This document shows, in pieces, positions 55,866-63,473 of a stretch of DNA of 64,000 bases. A program made the translations under genes and the position numbers. Source of the DNA: Marivita sp. GX14005 (GTDB lineage Bacteria; Pseudomonadota; Alphaproteobacteria; Rhodobacterales; Rhodobacteraceae); contig NZ_JAMCCQ010000006.1 in NCBI RefSeq assembly GCF_023370775.1, positions 1-64,000 of the forward strand, given 5' to 3'. Position 1 is the first letter of the stretch. Each line of letters starts with the position of its first letter. The notes beneath the pieces were generated by a model. That model was not told the DNA's origin. It saw nothing but the letters and a program-made list of their open reading frames with translations, and made no database searches.

Positions 55866-58237
55866 GAAAGCCTCCAGAAATCAGGGCGGTCGCGGTAATC
55901 GGCGCCGACAAGCGCTTCGCCCTTTTCCATGCCGCCAAGGATGGTGAGATTGGGTCCAAGCGCGCTCAGATCGGCATCGACGACGATCGAGCCCTGATCG
56001 TCGCGGATCAGCGCCAAGCGGCTGTTGCTGCCCGTGTTGAGAAGGACATCGAGCTCCTTCTCCGTGAGGTTCAGCATGGCGTAGTCCGCTGGCTGCGCGC
56101 GGATATTGGGGAGCAGGATCTGCGTCGGCACCGCCTCGATGATGGTCTTGCCGGTCCGGGTGCGCTCGAGCTGGCTTGCGTATTGCGTCATCATCACCGC
56201 GACCGTGTTCTGTTTGCGCGCTGTCACCAGCCAGTTCGACAGCCGCTCGGCGAAATACGCGTTATCGAGGGCCTTCCAGGCCTCGTCGATCACGATGATG
56301 GTGGGGCGGCGGTCCTCGATTTCGCGCTCGACCCGGCGGAAGAGATAGGACAGGACCGCCATCCGTTCCTTGTCGGCCTCGCTGTCGAGAATGCCGGTCA
56401 GATCGAAGCCCACCACATCGCCCTTGAGCGAGAACGTGTCCTCGAGGCTCTGCCCGAAGATCCAGCCATAGCGGCCGTCCTCGGTCCATTCGAGCAGGCG
56501 CTGGTGCAGATCGCCGCCATCGTCGGTGGACACAAAAAGCGATGCGAAATCCCGCCAGTTCCGCAGGGCCGGGTTTGTGGCCTGCGCGTTCTGGCGCACG
56601 ACTTCCTGGATGCGATTGGTCTGGGCAGGAGTGAGCGGCTTGTCGGCGCGGTAGAGCAGGGTGGCAAGCCAGTCCGAGAGCCAGGCGGTGCCGCGCGCAT
56701 CGGTCTCGGTCCAGAGCGGGTTGAGGCCCGTGGGCTGACCGGCGTTCAGGGACGCGTAGCGCCCGCCATTGGCGCGGACCGCCATCTCCATACCAAGACG
56801 GTAATCGAAGACGAAGATCCGCGCGCCTGCGCGACGGGCTTGCGTCATCAGAAAGGCGGACAGCACCGATTTGCCCGACCCGGGCCGACCCATGATCAGG
56901 GTATGCCCGCTGGTCGGTTCTTTGTCCGGGCTGCCCTGCTCGTGGTAGGAAAACCGGTAGGCGCTCTGCTCCGGCGTGGGCAAATAAGTGACGACCCGGC
57001 CCCAAGGGGTAAGTGCTGCGGGTTTGCCGAGCTGCGTCCGGTGGAAGGCCGCAAAATCCGCGAAGTTGCGATTGGTGACGGCGCTCGCGCGGACACGCTT
57101 GGGCTGGTTGCCGGGGTGCTGGCTGAGGTAATGGGCCTTTGCGGCGACCCGCTCGCCGATCATTTTCACGCCCTCGGTCGCGGCGGCATTCACGATCTCG
57201 GCGCTGAGCGTCTGCAGCTCTTCGAGCGTTTCGCAGAAGATCGTCACGACCATGTGGTGCTCACCGAAGCTCTGCCGCTTGGCCTCCAGATCATCGGCGG
57301 CGATGTCGAGCGCTTCCATAAGCGATAGGGCGGCGTCCTGGCTCGCCTGCATCTGGCGCTTTTGCCGCTTGATGCGGCCCGCCATGAGGTTCGAATTGAT
57401 CGGCGTGAAGGAGTGCGTCACGATCATGTCGACTGGCAGGTTCAGCATGTCGAACATGGTGCAGGAGGTGCCTTCCGAGTATTCTCCGATGGTGAAGCTC
57501 TTGCCGTAGCGGTGGCCCACGACGCCCTCGGAGAGCTCGAAATGGTCGCCGTGAAACGTCACGCGGGTATTGGCGACGTTGAAGGACAGAAAGCCGTAGG
57601 TGTTGGCCGGGTAGAGCGGCAGCTCGGTGCCCGTGTTCAGCGCGCCCAAAAATCCCACCAACTCTCCCGATCCTGCTGACAGCAGGCGCGGCTTGAGCTC
57701 GGTAAGCCCCGAGAGGAAGACGTTCACGGCCTCACCGAGGCGCTGCAGGCGTTTGCGGGTCTCCTCCTTCAGTCGGTCCGGCGCGCTGCGGCTCAGGAAC
57801 GGCAGGAGGCTTTTCGGGGGCGGACGGTGAATGACGGTGAGCGTCAGCGTCTTGTCGCGCAGCCCGCTGGTCTCGAGTTTTGCGCGCCAGCGCCGGTCCA
57901 CCTCGCCTGCGAAGCTGTCCTCACGGATCGGGTCGAGATCAGGTTTGATGGCCTTGGAGACCTTGTGGACGTAATAGCTGAATTCCGGCCCGAGCTGCGC
58001 GACGATGCGGGCAAAAAGCGCCGTCACCTTGTCGAGATAGGCATCGTCGGTCGTGTAGCTGTTGATCCCCTCGAGCCGAATGCAGCGGAAGAGTTCGTTC
58101 ACCCGGGTCCGCACGGTCTGGTCGTCGACGAGGCTTACATAGGGCAGCATATGCGCGAGGCGGGTCTCGCGCCCATACCAGTCTGGCGTCATTGTGCGGG
58201 CATCGAGCGCAGCACCACGGGCGTCATCACGGGGCAT
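55862..58237 (-). CDS. virB4: VirB4 T4SS ATPase
   Basis: A 791-aa ATPase that drives pilus biogenesis. The CagE/TrbE/VirB4 N-terminal domain (ELFRCIRLEGINSYTTDDAY, NLPVDMIVTHSFTPIN) is followed by Walker A MGRPGSGKS near residue 435, Walker B PTIIVIDEAWKAL and AVMMTQYASQLERT. The start at 58237 has GGGGAC upstream and overlaps virB3 by 11 nt; an ATG at 58252 is possible. This is the largest gene of the operon and appears intact. Confidence 0.95.
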   Translation of the reverse strand: MPRDDARGAALDARTMTPDWYGRETRLAHMLPYVSLVDDQTVRTRVNELFRCIRLEGINSYTTDDAYLDKVTALFARIVAQLGPEFSYYVHKVSKAIKPDLDPIREDSFAGEVDRRWRAKLETSGLRDKTLTLTVIHRPPPKSLLPFLSRSAPDRLKEETRKRLQRLGEAVNVFLSGLTELKPRLLSAGSGELVGFLGALNTGTELPLYPANTYGFLSFNVANTRVTFHGDHFELSEGVVGHRYGKSFTIGEYSEGTSCTMFDMLNLPVDMIVTHSFTPINSNLMAGRIKRQKRQMQASQDAALSLMEALDIAADDLEAKRQSFGEHHMVVTIFCETLEELQTLSAEIVNAAATEGVKMIGERVAAKAHYLSQHPGNQPKRVRASAVTNRNFADFAAFHRTQLGKPAALTPWGRVVTYLPTPEQSAYRFSYHEQGSPDKEPTSGHTLIMGRPGSGKSVLSAFLMTQARRAGARIFVFDYRLGMEMAVRANGGRYASLNAGQPTGLNPLWTETDARGTAWLSDWLATLLYRADKPLTPAQTNRIQEVVRQNAQATNPALRNWRDFASLFVSTDDGGDLHQRLLEWTEDGRYGWIFGQSLEDTFSLKGDVVGFDLTGILDSEADKERMAVLSYLFRRVEREIEDRRPTIIVIDEAWKALDNAYFAERLSNWLVTARKQNTVAVMMTQYASQLERTRTGKTIIEAVPTQILLPNIRAQPADYAMLNLTEKELDVLLNTGSNSRLALIRDDQGSIVVDADLSALGPNLTILGGMEKGEALVGADYRDRPDFWRLS

Positions 58238-58505
58238 AGCTGTCCCCGCCATGGATGGACCTGTTGCGCGTGGGCGGTGTCTCCTGCAGGGCCGTCATCA
58301 TCACGTCGATGAAACGCGGGTCCCAATCTGCGGCCTTCCACAGCACCGGATAGAGCAGGGCGGCGAAACCCAGCACCGCGATGTGCTGGACCCAGACGAA
58401 CAAGAGCACAGAGCCGAAGAGCCAGACCATCGCGTACATGATGGGCAGGCCCAGAAGCTTCGGCGGGCGCACGAGGCCCAGAAAGAGGGGCGAGCGTTCA
58501 GCCAC
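58227..58505 (-). CDS. virB3: VirB3 inner-membrane component
   Basis: A 92-aa protein with the VirB3 pattern: PLFLGLVRPPKLLGLP, then two adjacent membrane helices (MYAMVWLFGSVLLFVWVQHI, AVLGFAALLYPVLWKAA). A GTG at 58505 overlapping the virB2 stop gives the usual length; the frame is open further upstream but without family similarity. It is followed by virB4, the standard order. Confidence 0.88.
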   Translation of the reverse strand: MAERSPLFLGLVRPPKLLGLPIMYAMVWLFGSVLLFVWVQHIAVLGFAALLYPVLWKAADWDPRFIDVMMTALQETPPTRNRSIHGGDSYAP

Positions 58506-58791
58506 CGGCGAAGACCGCGGCAACAATGGTGGGAGCGGCGGCAACACCAGCGATGCCCACGAGGACCCAAAGCGCTTGGCGCAGGTCGATGATGTTGAAG
58601 AACCAGCTCAAGAAAACGCCGAGGACCGCGAGTGTGGCGATGACCACACCAAGAGGGCCGGTCAGCGCATCGACAATGCCCTGCAACAAGCTCTGGATCG
58701 GGGAGAGATCGATGCTCTGTGCAAGGGCGGGCTCGGCAATGAACAGGAATAGCGCCAGCGAGGCGACAAAGAGGTTTGAAATCTGTTTCAC
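58498..58791 (-). CDS. virB2: VirB2 major pilin
   Basis: A 97-aa prepilin with a signal peptide (MKQISNLFVASLALFLFIAEPALAQ) and two hydrophobic helices (LGVVIATLAVLGVFLSWFF and ALWVLVGIAGVAAAPTIVAAVF), as in VirB2/TrbC pilins. It forms the conjugative pilus. It overlaps both the transglycosylase gene upstream (4 nt) and virB3 downstream. Confidence 0.9.
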   Translation of the reverse strand: MKQISNLFVASLALFLFIAEPALAQSIDLSPIQSLLQGIVDALTGPLGVVIATLAVLGVFLSWFFNIIDLRQALWVLVGIAGVAAAPTIVAAVFAGG

Positions 58792-59522
58792 GAATTTGAT
58801 CCTTCCAATCGGGCCACGACGGCCATGACACGGGCCACGTGGTTCTGGGTTTCTCGGTAAGGGGGAATGCCACCGTGTTGGCGCACGGCGTCGGGACCGG
58901 CGTTGTAGGCCGCCAGCGCCAGATGCGGATCGCCGAAGCGCTCCAGCATCATCGCGAGGTAGCGGGCAGAGCCGTCGAGGTTCTGCAGCGGATCACGCGG
59001 GTCGACGCCCAGATCACGCGCCGTCGCAGGCATCAATTGACCAAGGCCAATAGCACCTGCACTTGAAATCGCATCCTGCCAGTAGGCGCTCTCAACCTCG
59101 ATATTGGCCCGATAGAGAGCCAGCCAATCCGTCACGGAAAGCCCCGCGCGACGCAGGCCGGGATGGCCGGCATAGCGCAAGGCCGTGGTCTGAATCCCGG
59201 AGAGGACATCGGCGCGGGGCAGGGGAGTCGGGCGGGCAAGGGCCGCGACTTGGACGCCCTCTTGCTCGGCCTCTACCTCGCCGAAGATCGCGATCCCATC
59301 GGAGGCCGAACCCTGACCAATCCCGTCATTGTAGTTTCGAGCAAAGCTGCTTTGGGAGCGTGACGGGATCAGGGAGCCGTCGCTCTCCATGACCAGGACC
59401 ATTTGAGCTGAGGCAGGTGCTGCGACCAGCCAGAGACAGACGAGGTTAGCTGCCAGCGTCCTTGTCTGATGGGGCGAGCTTGTGGCTCCGGCTTGTCCCC
59501 GCTTCAAGCGGCAGGTCGACAT
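58788..59522 (-). CDS. virB1: VirB1-type lytic transglycosylase
   Basis: A 244-aa periplasmic transglycosylase: IEVESAYWQDAISSAGAIGLGQLMPATARD, SARYLAMMLERFGDPHLALAAYNAGPDAVRQHGG (catalytic Glu in VESAYW). ATG 59522 gives a signal peptide with a long basic n-region and the hydrophobic core LAANLVCLWLVAAPASA. It overlaps the preceding gene by 77 nt, a long overlap that makes the start somewhat uncertain. It stands at the head of the virB2-virB3-virB4 series. Confidence 0.87.
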   Translation of the reverse strand: MSTCRLKRGQAGATSSPHQTRTLAANLVCLWLVAAPASAQMVLVMESDGSLIPSRSQSSFARNYNDGIGQGSASDGIAIFGEVEAEQEGVQVAALARPTPLPRADVLSGIQTTALRYAGHPGLRRAGLSVTDWLALYRANIEVESAYWQDAISSAGAIGLGQLMPATARDLGVDPRDPLQNLDGSARYLAMMLERFGDPHLALAAYNAGPDAVRQHGGIPPYRETQNHVARVMAVVARLEGSNS

Positions 59523-59811
59523 GCGCAAAGCCAAGGCCAATGAAGAATGACACCACGCCGGAGATCGTCTTGAACTCGCGGATCTTGATATCGTTGTAGG
59601 TCGTCCGCGTGCGGGCGGTGACGAGGAGCTTTTCCACGCCCTCGTCAGAGACAACGCGCATGATCCAGACCCCGTAATAGCTGGGGCCTTTCTTATGAGC
59701 CGACTCCTGGCACAGGATTTCTGCGCTATAGCCGCTTTCCACGAGTTCGCGGAACCTGGCTTCCGTAACCACATTTGGTGCTTCGATGTCCCAGTTCATG
59801 GCCCGGCTCAC
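59446..59811 (-). CDS. first gene of the VirB operon, unknown function
   Basis: A 121-aa soluble protein (MNWDIEAPNVVTEARFREL, YYGVWIMRVVSDEGVEKLLV, ISGVVSFFIGLGFAHVDLP) with no recognised family; M5 at 59799 is an alternative start. It is the promoter-proximal gene of the VirB operon and overlaps virB1. A palindromic operator lies about 50-70 bp upstream (59863-59878). Its position suggests a regulator or accessory factor of transfer. Confidence 0.65.
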   Translation of the reverse strand: MSRAMNWDIEAPNVVTEARFRELVESGYSAEILCQESAHKKGPSYYGVWIMRVVSDEGVEKLLVTARTRTTYNDIKIREFKTISGVVSFFIGLGFAHVDLPLEAGTSRSHKLAPSDKDAGS

Positions 59812-59862
59812 GCTTTCTCCAATGGCGCGACCCCAGGCATTCCTACTTGAAGCCCAGAGTTA

Positions 59863-59878
59863 CGATAGTATATTATCA
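59863..59878. promoter_or_regulatory. AT-rich palindromic operator between the VirB operon and a divergent gene
   Basis: CGATAGTATATTATCA differs at two positions from the perfect palindrome CGATAATATATTATCG at 29947. It lies in the 129-bp gap between the VirB operon start and the divergent gene at 59941, so it could control both. Confidence 0.6.
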
Positions 59879-59940
59879 ACCGCAAGATGTAATATCGTGC
59901 TTTAGCTGTAGTTTGGTTACGCAAACACTAGTCACGGCCA

Positions 59941-60261
59941 GTGTCCGCGATCAAGGAGATAACAGGTTTGAGAAACCCAAGGTTGACATGCCTGCTCCCA
60001 TTGCAAGCTATGGCCCTTCTGATCTGCGTTCCTGGGCCGGTTTTGGCGGAATCCTGCTTCGCCCCGGCCCGTCCTTTCCTGCCAAGCGATTCGCAGGCCG
60101 CGCGGGACTATGCGGATATCATCCGCGGCGACTTCGAAGATTACATTCAGGATATCCAGAGCTACTTCCGTTGCCTCGACGGTGAACGGGCCCGCGCCTT
60201 CGAGGAAGCGCGCGAAGTCAGCGAGGAATATGGCCGGTTCCTGCAATTGGTAGGGGATTGA
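59941..60261 (+). CDS. exported T4SS-adjacent protein
   Basis: A 106-aa protein with a signal peptide (LTCLLPLQAMALLICVPGPVLA) and a small acidic helical mature domain with two Cys (ESCFAP, YFRCLDGE). It starts at GTG 59941 with an unusually long n-region (about 16 residues); a later start is possible. It is divergent from the VirB operon across the palindromic operator and probably co-regulated. No family recognised. Confidence 0.6.
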   Translation: MSAIKEITGLRNPRLTCLLPLQAMALLICVPGPVLAESCFAPARPFLPSDSQAARDYADIIRGDFEDYIQDIQSYFRCLDGERARAFEEAREVSEEYGRFLQLVGD

Positions 60262-60363
60262 TGGGCAACCTCGGGAGCATCAGACTTGCAGCCCATGGAA
60301 ACCAGACGCCGATAACACCCTCATATATCTACTTTTTAGATAACAGATTTCATCCGCTAGCGA

Positions 60364-60384
60364 CGTCACAAAAGGTATGTGACG
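60364..60384. promoter_or_regulatory. inverted-repeat operator abutting the XRE gene
   Basis: CGTCACA (60364-60370) and TGTGACG (60378-60384) form a perfect inverted repeat with a 7-bp spacer, ending one base before the GTG at 60386. This is a natural autoregulatory site for the XRE protein it precedes. Confidence 0.6.
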
Positions 60385-60385
60385 C

Positions 60386-60643
60386 GTGGCAAAGACAATC
60401 AGAAGCAAGGGACAAGTGGCACTCTGTCAGGCGTTGGTCGACGCCCGTGTCAAAGCGGGCCTTGGTCAGAAAGACCTGGCAGACAGGCTCAGATGCCACC
60501 AGTCCCTTATTGCCCGCCTTGAGAGCGGCCAGCGCCGGGTCGACGTTGTCGAGCTGGTCGTCTTGGCGCGCGCCATCGGCTTTGACCCGTTCGAGGTTCT
60601 GGCGATCGTTGAAGCCGCCACGGAGCCCGACCACAGGATTTGA
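60386..60643 (+). CDS. small XRE-family transcriptional regulator
   Basis: An 85-aa protein that is almost entirely a Cro/C1-type helix-turn-helix (VKAGLGQKDLADRLRCHQSL, IARLESGQRRVDVVELVVLA). The GTG at 60386 directly follows an inverted repeat, leaving no room for a ribosome site outside it, so autorepression would also block translation. As the only stand-alone small regulator beside the transfer genes, it is a candidate controller of conjugation. Confidence 0.85.
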   Translation: MAKTIRSKGQVALCQALVDARVKAGLGQKDLADRLRCHQSLIARLESGQRRVDVVELVVLARAIGFDPFEVLAIVEAATEPDHRI

Positions 60644-61160
60644 AGCCAATGAATTGTTGAGAACACGGGAACCCACTTTCCCGGTCTGATGATCATTTCC
60701 TCATCGAGGACCAGGTAGCCAACATCAAAAAAGCCCGGCGCGCGGTCGTAGTGAACGCTCTGCAATCCCACGCCGCAATTCGCAGCGCCACAGTGCAGGA
60801 AGTCAGTAAACAGTGAACGATGATAGGGGTGAGGGCGTCGCGATCGCCAATCTGATCGGGACCGATGGGTGCAGTGTTGTTGGTTGGGTTTATCGCTGGA
60901 GTACAGGCTCACATGCGGTGATGTGGGACGTCCAAGGGCCCCAGCCGGTATCGGAAACCCGGCCGGATATAAGTGACTAACAGAAGCAAGAAATCGACTT
61001 CGATGCGCTGACGAGGATCGGAAGAAGCGACGACGGGTGAACAGAGCGAACCAGCGGTGTTTGCCTAAACGCCAAACAGCATGTGGACCGCGAAGCGTAT
61101 GCGGTGCGGTCGTGCAAGCCAAAGAAGCCGTCTTCCATGACAAATCTACGTGGCGGCAGG
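60644..61160. other. gene-free stretch with a possible minus-strand gene remnant
   Basis: No intact gene is visible. On the minus strand, about 60690-60860 encodes a plausible piece (PYHRSLFTDFLHCGAANCGVG, FFDVGYLVLDEEM) without start or stop context. Its YHRSLFTDF resembles YHRSVFVDW at the C-terminus of the protein encoded at 61161, so it may be a degenerate copy. Nothing else was recognised. Confidence 0.3.
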
Positions 61161-61856
61161 TCAGTAGTTCACCTGCTCGAACCCGTAGTTGCCGTCATAG
61201 TCACGCCAATCGACGAAGACGGATCGGTGATAAATGCCAGGGCAATGCTCGCCCCAACGTTCAAGTCCCACATGGGCCTCGGGCATGGCAGTTATCGAAG
61301 ATCGCTGCCATGAGAAATCGCCTTGGGTCCCGTAGGTGCCGAGGACCACGGTCGCGCTTCGGTTACAATCCCCATCGCGCCCGGACTCGTGCTGTCGTGC
61401 ATACCGTACATCGAAGACGCGGATGGACCGCACGAAATTGAACTCTGGCCCGCTGATATCGATGTCCGCGCGGTCCTGAACGAGCCGCAGGGCGAGGTCG
61501 GTGGGAACGAGATTATCTACTGGCAAGGATTGAAGCGGTCGACGGCTGTCGGTTCGGTACAAGGCTTCAAAGATGCCGCCAGCGTTGTTTTGTAACCGAT
61601 CGTTCTCGTAGGAGGCGCCCATGGGACAGCGCCAGATTTGCAGCGGTGGTTCGACCGGCCAAGGTGTAATCCGCCGGATAAATTCGGCGCGGGCTCGGGC
61701 GCAAGGGACGGAAGCAGGCCAGCCGCCAGACAGGCACAAGAGGATCGCGCAATCGATCGGGTATGTCTGCGCGCGGGCAGGTATTGGCAGCGAAGAACCT
61801 GTCACGGTCAAAGCGACTGCGACCGAGGGGAGGAGCTTCTTGAGTAAATGGCGCAT
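61161..61856 (-). CDS. exported cysteine-containing protein, T4SS-adjacent
   Basis: A 231-aa protein with a signal peptide (MRHLLKKLLPSVAVALTVTGSSLPIPARAQ) and a mature domain with several Cys (DCAILLCLSGGW, VPCARAR, WRCPMG, GDCNRSA, EHCPGIY), suggesting disulfides in the periplasm. Its start context has a palindromic operator 38-53 bp upstream (61894-61909), the same type as at the VirB promoter, so it is probably expressed with transfer genes. No family name can be given. Confidence 0.7.
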   Translation of the reverse strand: MRHLLKKLLPSVAVALTVTGSSLPIPARAQTYPIDCAILLCLSGGWPASVPCARARAEFIRRITPWPVEPPLQIWRCPMGASYENDRLQNNAGGIFEALYRTDSRRPLQSLPVDNLVPTDLALRLVQDRADIDISGPEFNFVRSIRVFDVRYARQHESGRDGDCNRSATVVLGTYGTQGDFSWQRSSITAMPEAHVGLERWGEHCPGIYHRSVFVDWRDYDGNYGFEQVNY

Positions 61857-61893
61857 GCTGTGGAGCCTCCGTGATAGGAGTTCAGCATACATA

Positions 61894-61909
61894 CAATAAT
61901 ATACTATCG
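61894..61909. promoter_or_regulatory. AT-rich palindromic operator upstream of the exported protein at 61161
   Basis: CAATAATATACTATCG, read on the minus strand, is CGATAGTATATTATTG, identical to the VirB-promoter copy (59863) in its first 14 bases. Confidence 0.6.
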
Positions 61910-62049
61910 CAACGCTAAGTATAAATTCGCATAATGAAGTTTATGTTAACCAACTGGCGCCCTGAGCCGCTAAAACATTACGATTTGATAATGCCCCGGC
62001 AAGGGCAGTGCCACCGTACCAAAGTTACTCCTTTGCGAAAGGAGCGACC

Positions 62050-62150
62050 ATGTTCAGAACTTTCGGATTGCTCTTGGGTCTCGCAACTGCTGTAGTTCTT
62101 TTGTTTATGGTTTCGAACAGATGCTGTCTTCTGCGAAGGCATCTGATTGA
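62050..62150 (+). pseudogene. small membrane protein gene, probably frameshifted
   Basis: An ATG with an excellent AAAGGAG site begins a one-helix protein (MFRTFGLLLGLATAVVLLFM). After VSNR the frame loses protein-like character and runs antisense to the next gene up to 62376. One base shift near 62121 gives a short natural end (MLSSAKASD, stop at 62150). A single-base indel in a roughly 33-residue membrane protein gene is the simplest reading. Confidence 0.35.
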
Positions 62151-62209
62151 AAGCTACTCTACCTTTCACTTGCCCAGGCGATTGCCGCCTTCATTTCCGC
62201 CGGGTCGAA

Positions 62210-62521
62210 CTAACGGAGTTCTGCCGTGGTCAGCACGTCGGCGAACCTGGTTCCCCACTCCAACAAAGCCCCTTCGCCCACCACAGCGACGCGGCGGAAG
62301 TCATTCCTATGGGCTGTGTCGATTTTCAGATCTTCGAGCAGAGCGGACGGCCCATCGTAGCCTTCGAACCTCGTGAGATCGAGAACCAGGCCGGGCTTAC
62401 TTGTCTCTTGCAGGCGCTCATGAAGCAGGGCGTGCATCCGTTTCAGGTCGCTTTCGCTGAGCTTGCCCTCGCAGGCGAGGCCAATCGTGTCGTCATGAGC
62501 TGTCAGTGTCTCGGTGAACAT
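62210..62521 (-). CDS. SpoIIAA/STAS-like protein
   Basis: A 103-aa protein with a SpoIIAA-like (STAS/SEC14-type) fold: TIGLACEGKLSESDLKRMHA, KPGLVLDLTRFEGYDGPSAL, FRRVAVVGEGALLEWGTRFA. These small proteins may bind lipid or nucleotide; the role here is unknown. Start M at 62521 matches the family N-terminus; upstream residues belong to the overlapping metal-exporter gene, which it overlaps by 29 nt. Confidence 0.8.
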   Translation of the reverse strand: MFTETLTAHDDTIGLACEGKLSESDLKRMHALLHERLQETSKPGLVLDLTRFEGYDGPSALLEDLKIDTAHRNDFRRVAVVGEGALLEWGTRFADVLTTAELR

Positions 62522-63473
62522 GGTTTTCCTCCTCTTTTTCCGGTTTGCCGTGACCGTAAAGGTCAGCGTTTTCGTGTGCGCGGTCTTCGTGCTCAAATTC
62601 CAGACTCGAATGACCGATGCTGAAATCGTCCTTCAGCCGGTCCTTGATCGCGGCCTTGATCTTTTCGATTTGACCCCAGCCGTCCGCTGTCAGCACGACG
62701 TGGCAGTCCAGAGCCGCCTCGTGCTCCTGCATCTGCCACAGATGCACGTGATGAACGTCCGCGACACCATCCACACCCCGCATCGCCTGAACGACGGTTT
62801 CATTATCGATGTCCGGTGGACTGCCGAGCATCAGCGTCCGAATCGGACCGCCGATCTCGGTAAATGCGAGGTAGAGGATGTAGAGAGCGATGCCGATGGT
62901 GATCGCCGGGTCGACCCACCGCATGTTGTAGAGGAGGATGAGCGAGCCGCCGATGATGACCGCCACGGAGGCAAAAGCGTCCGATAGGTTGTGCAGGAAG
63001 AGCGCACGGATGTTCACGCTGCCTTTCTGCATCGAATAGGTGAGCAGCGCCGTCAACGTGTCGACGACCAGTGCCACACCGCCCAGGATCACCACCGTCC
63101 AGCCCTGTACCTCTGGTGGGTCGATCATGCGCATGCCACCCTCGTAGATCAGGTAGAAGCCGATCAGGATAAGTGTCGTGTAGTTGATGAGCGCTGCGAC
63201 GATTTCTACCCGCCCATAGCCGAAGGTCATGCGCTTGTCCGCCGGGCGGCGAGCGATCTTACGCGCGAAGAAGGCGATCACCAGCGACGCCATGTCCGAG
63301 AAATTGTGGAGGGCATCCGCGATCAGCGCGAGGCTGCCGGAAAGGATCCCGCCGACGATCTGCGCGACCGTCAGGAGGCCGTTGGCCCAGATGGCGATGG
63401 AGACGCGACGATCACCGGATTGAGGATCGATGTGGGCGTGGCCGTGATCATGCGGCACGGTTCGTCTCCTCAT
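62493..63473 (-). CDS. cation diffusion facilitator (CzcD/ZitB-like)
   Basis: A 326-aa metal/proton antiporter of the CDF family, exporting Zn(II), Co(II), Cd(II) or similar. His-rich N-terminus (HDHGHAH), six membrane helices, metal-site residues in DALHNFSDMASL and HNLSDAFAS, and a C-terminal cytoplasmic metal-sensing domain (VHHVHLWQMQEHEAALDCHV). The tail is again His/Asp/Glu-rich. The start at 63473 overlaps the upstream transglutaminase-like gene by 26 nt. Confidence 0.92.
   Translation of the reverse strand: MRRRTVPHDHGHAHIDPQSGDRRVSIAIWANGLLTVAQIVGGILSGSLALIADALHNFSDMASLVIAFFARKIARRPADKRMTFGYGRVEIVAALINYTTLILIGFYLIYEGGMRMIDPPEVQGWTVVILGGVALVVDTLTALLTYSMQKGSVNIRALFLHNLSDAFASVAVIIGGSLILLYNMRWVDPAITIGIALYILYLAFTEIGGPIRTLMLGSPPDIDNETVVQAMRGVDGVADVHHVHLWQMQEHEAALDCHVVLTADGWGQIEKIKAAIKDRLKDDFSIGHSSLEFEHEDRAHENADLYGHGKPEKEEENHVHRDTDSS

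Noticed and set aside
60466-61143. Minus-strand frame of 225 codons overlapping the XRE gene.
   Set aside because: Most of it is antisense to the XRE gene or low complexity; only a short middle segment resembles coding sequence, reported as a possible remnant.
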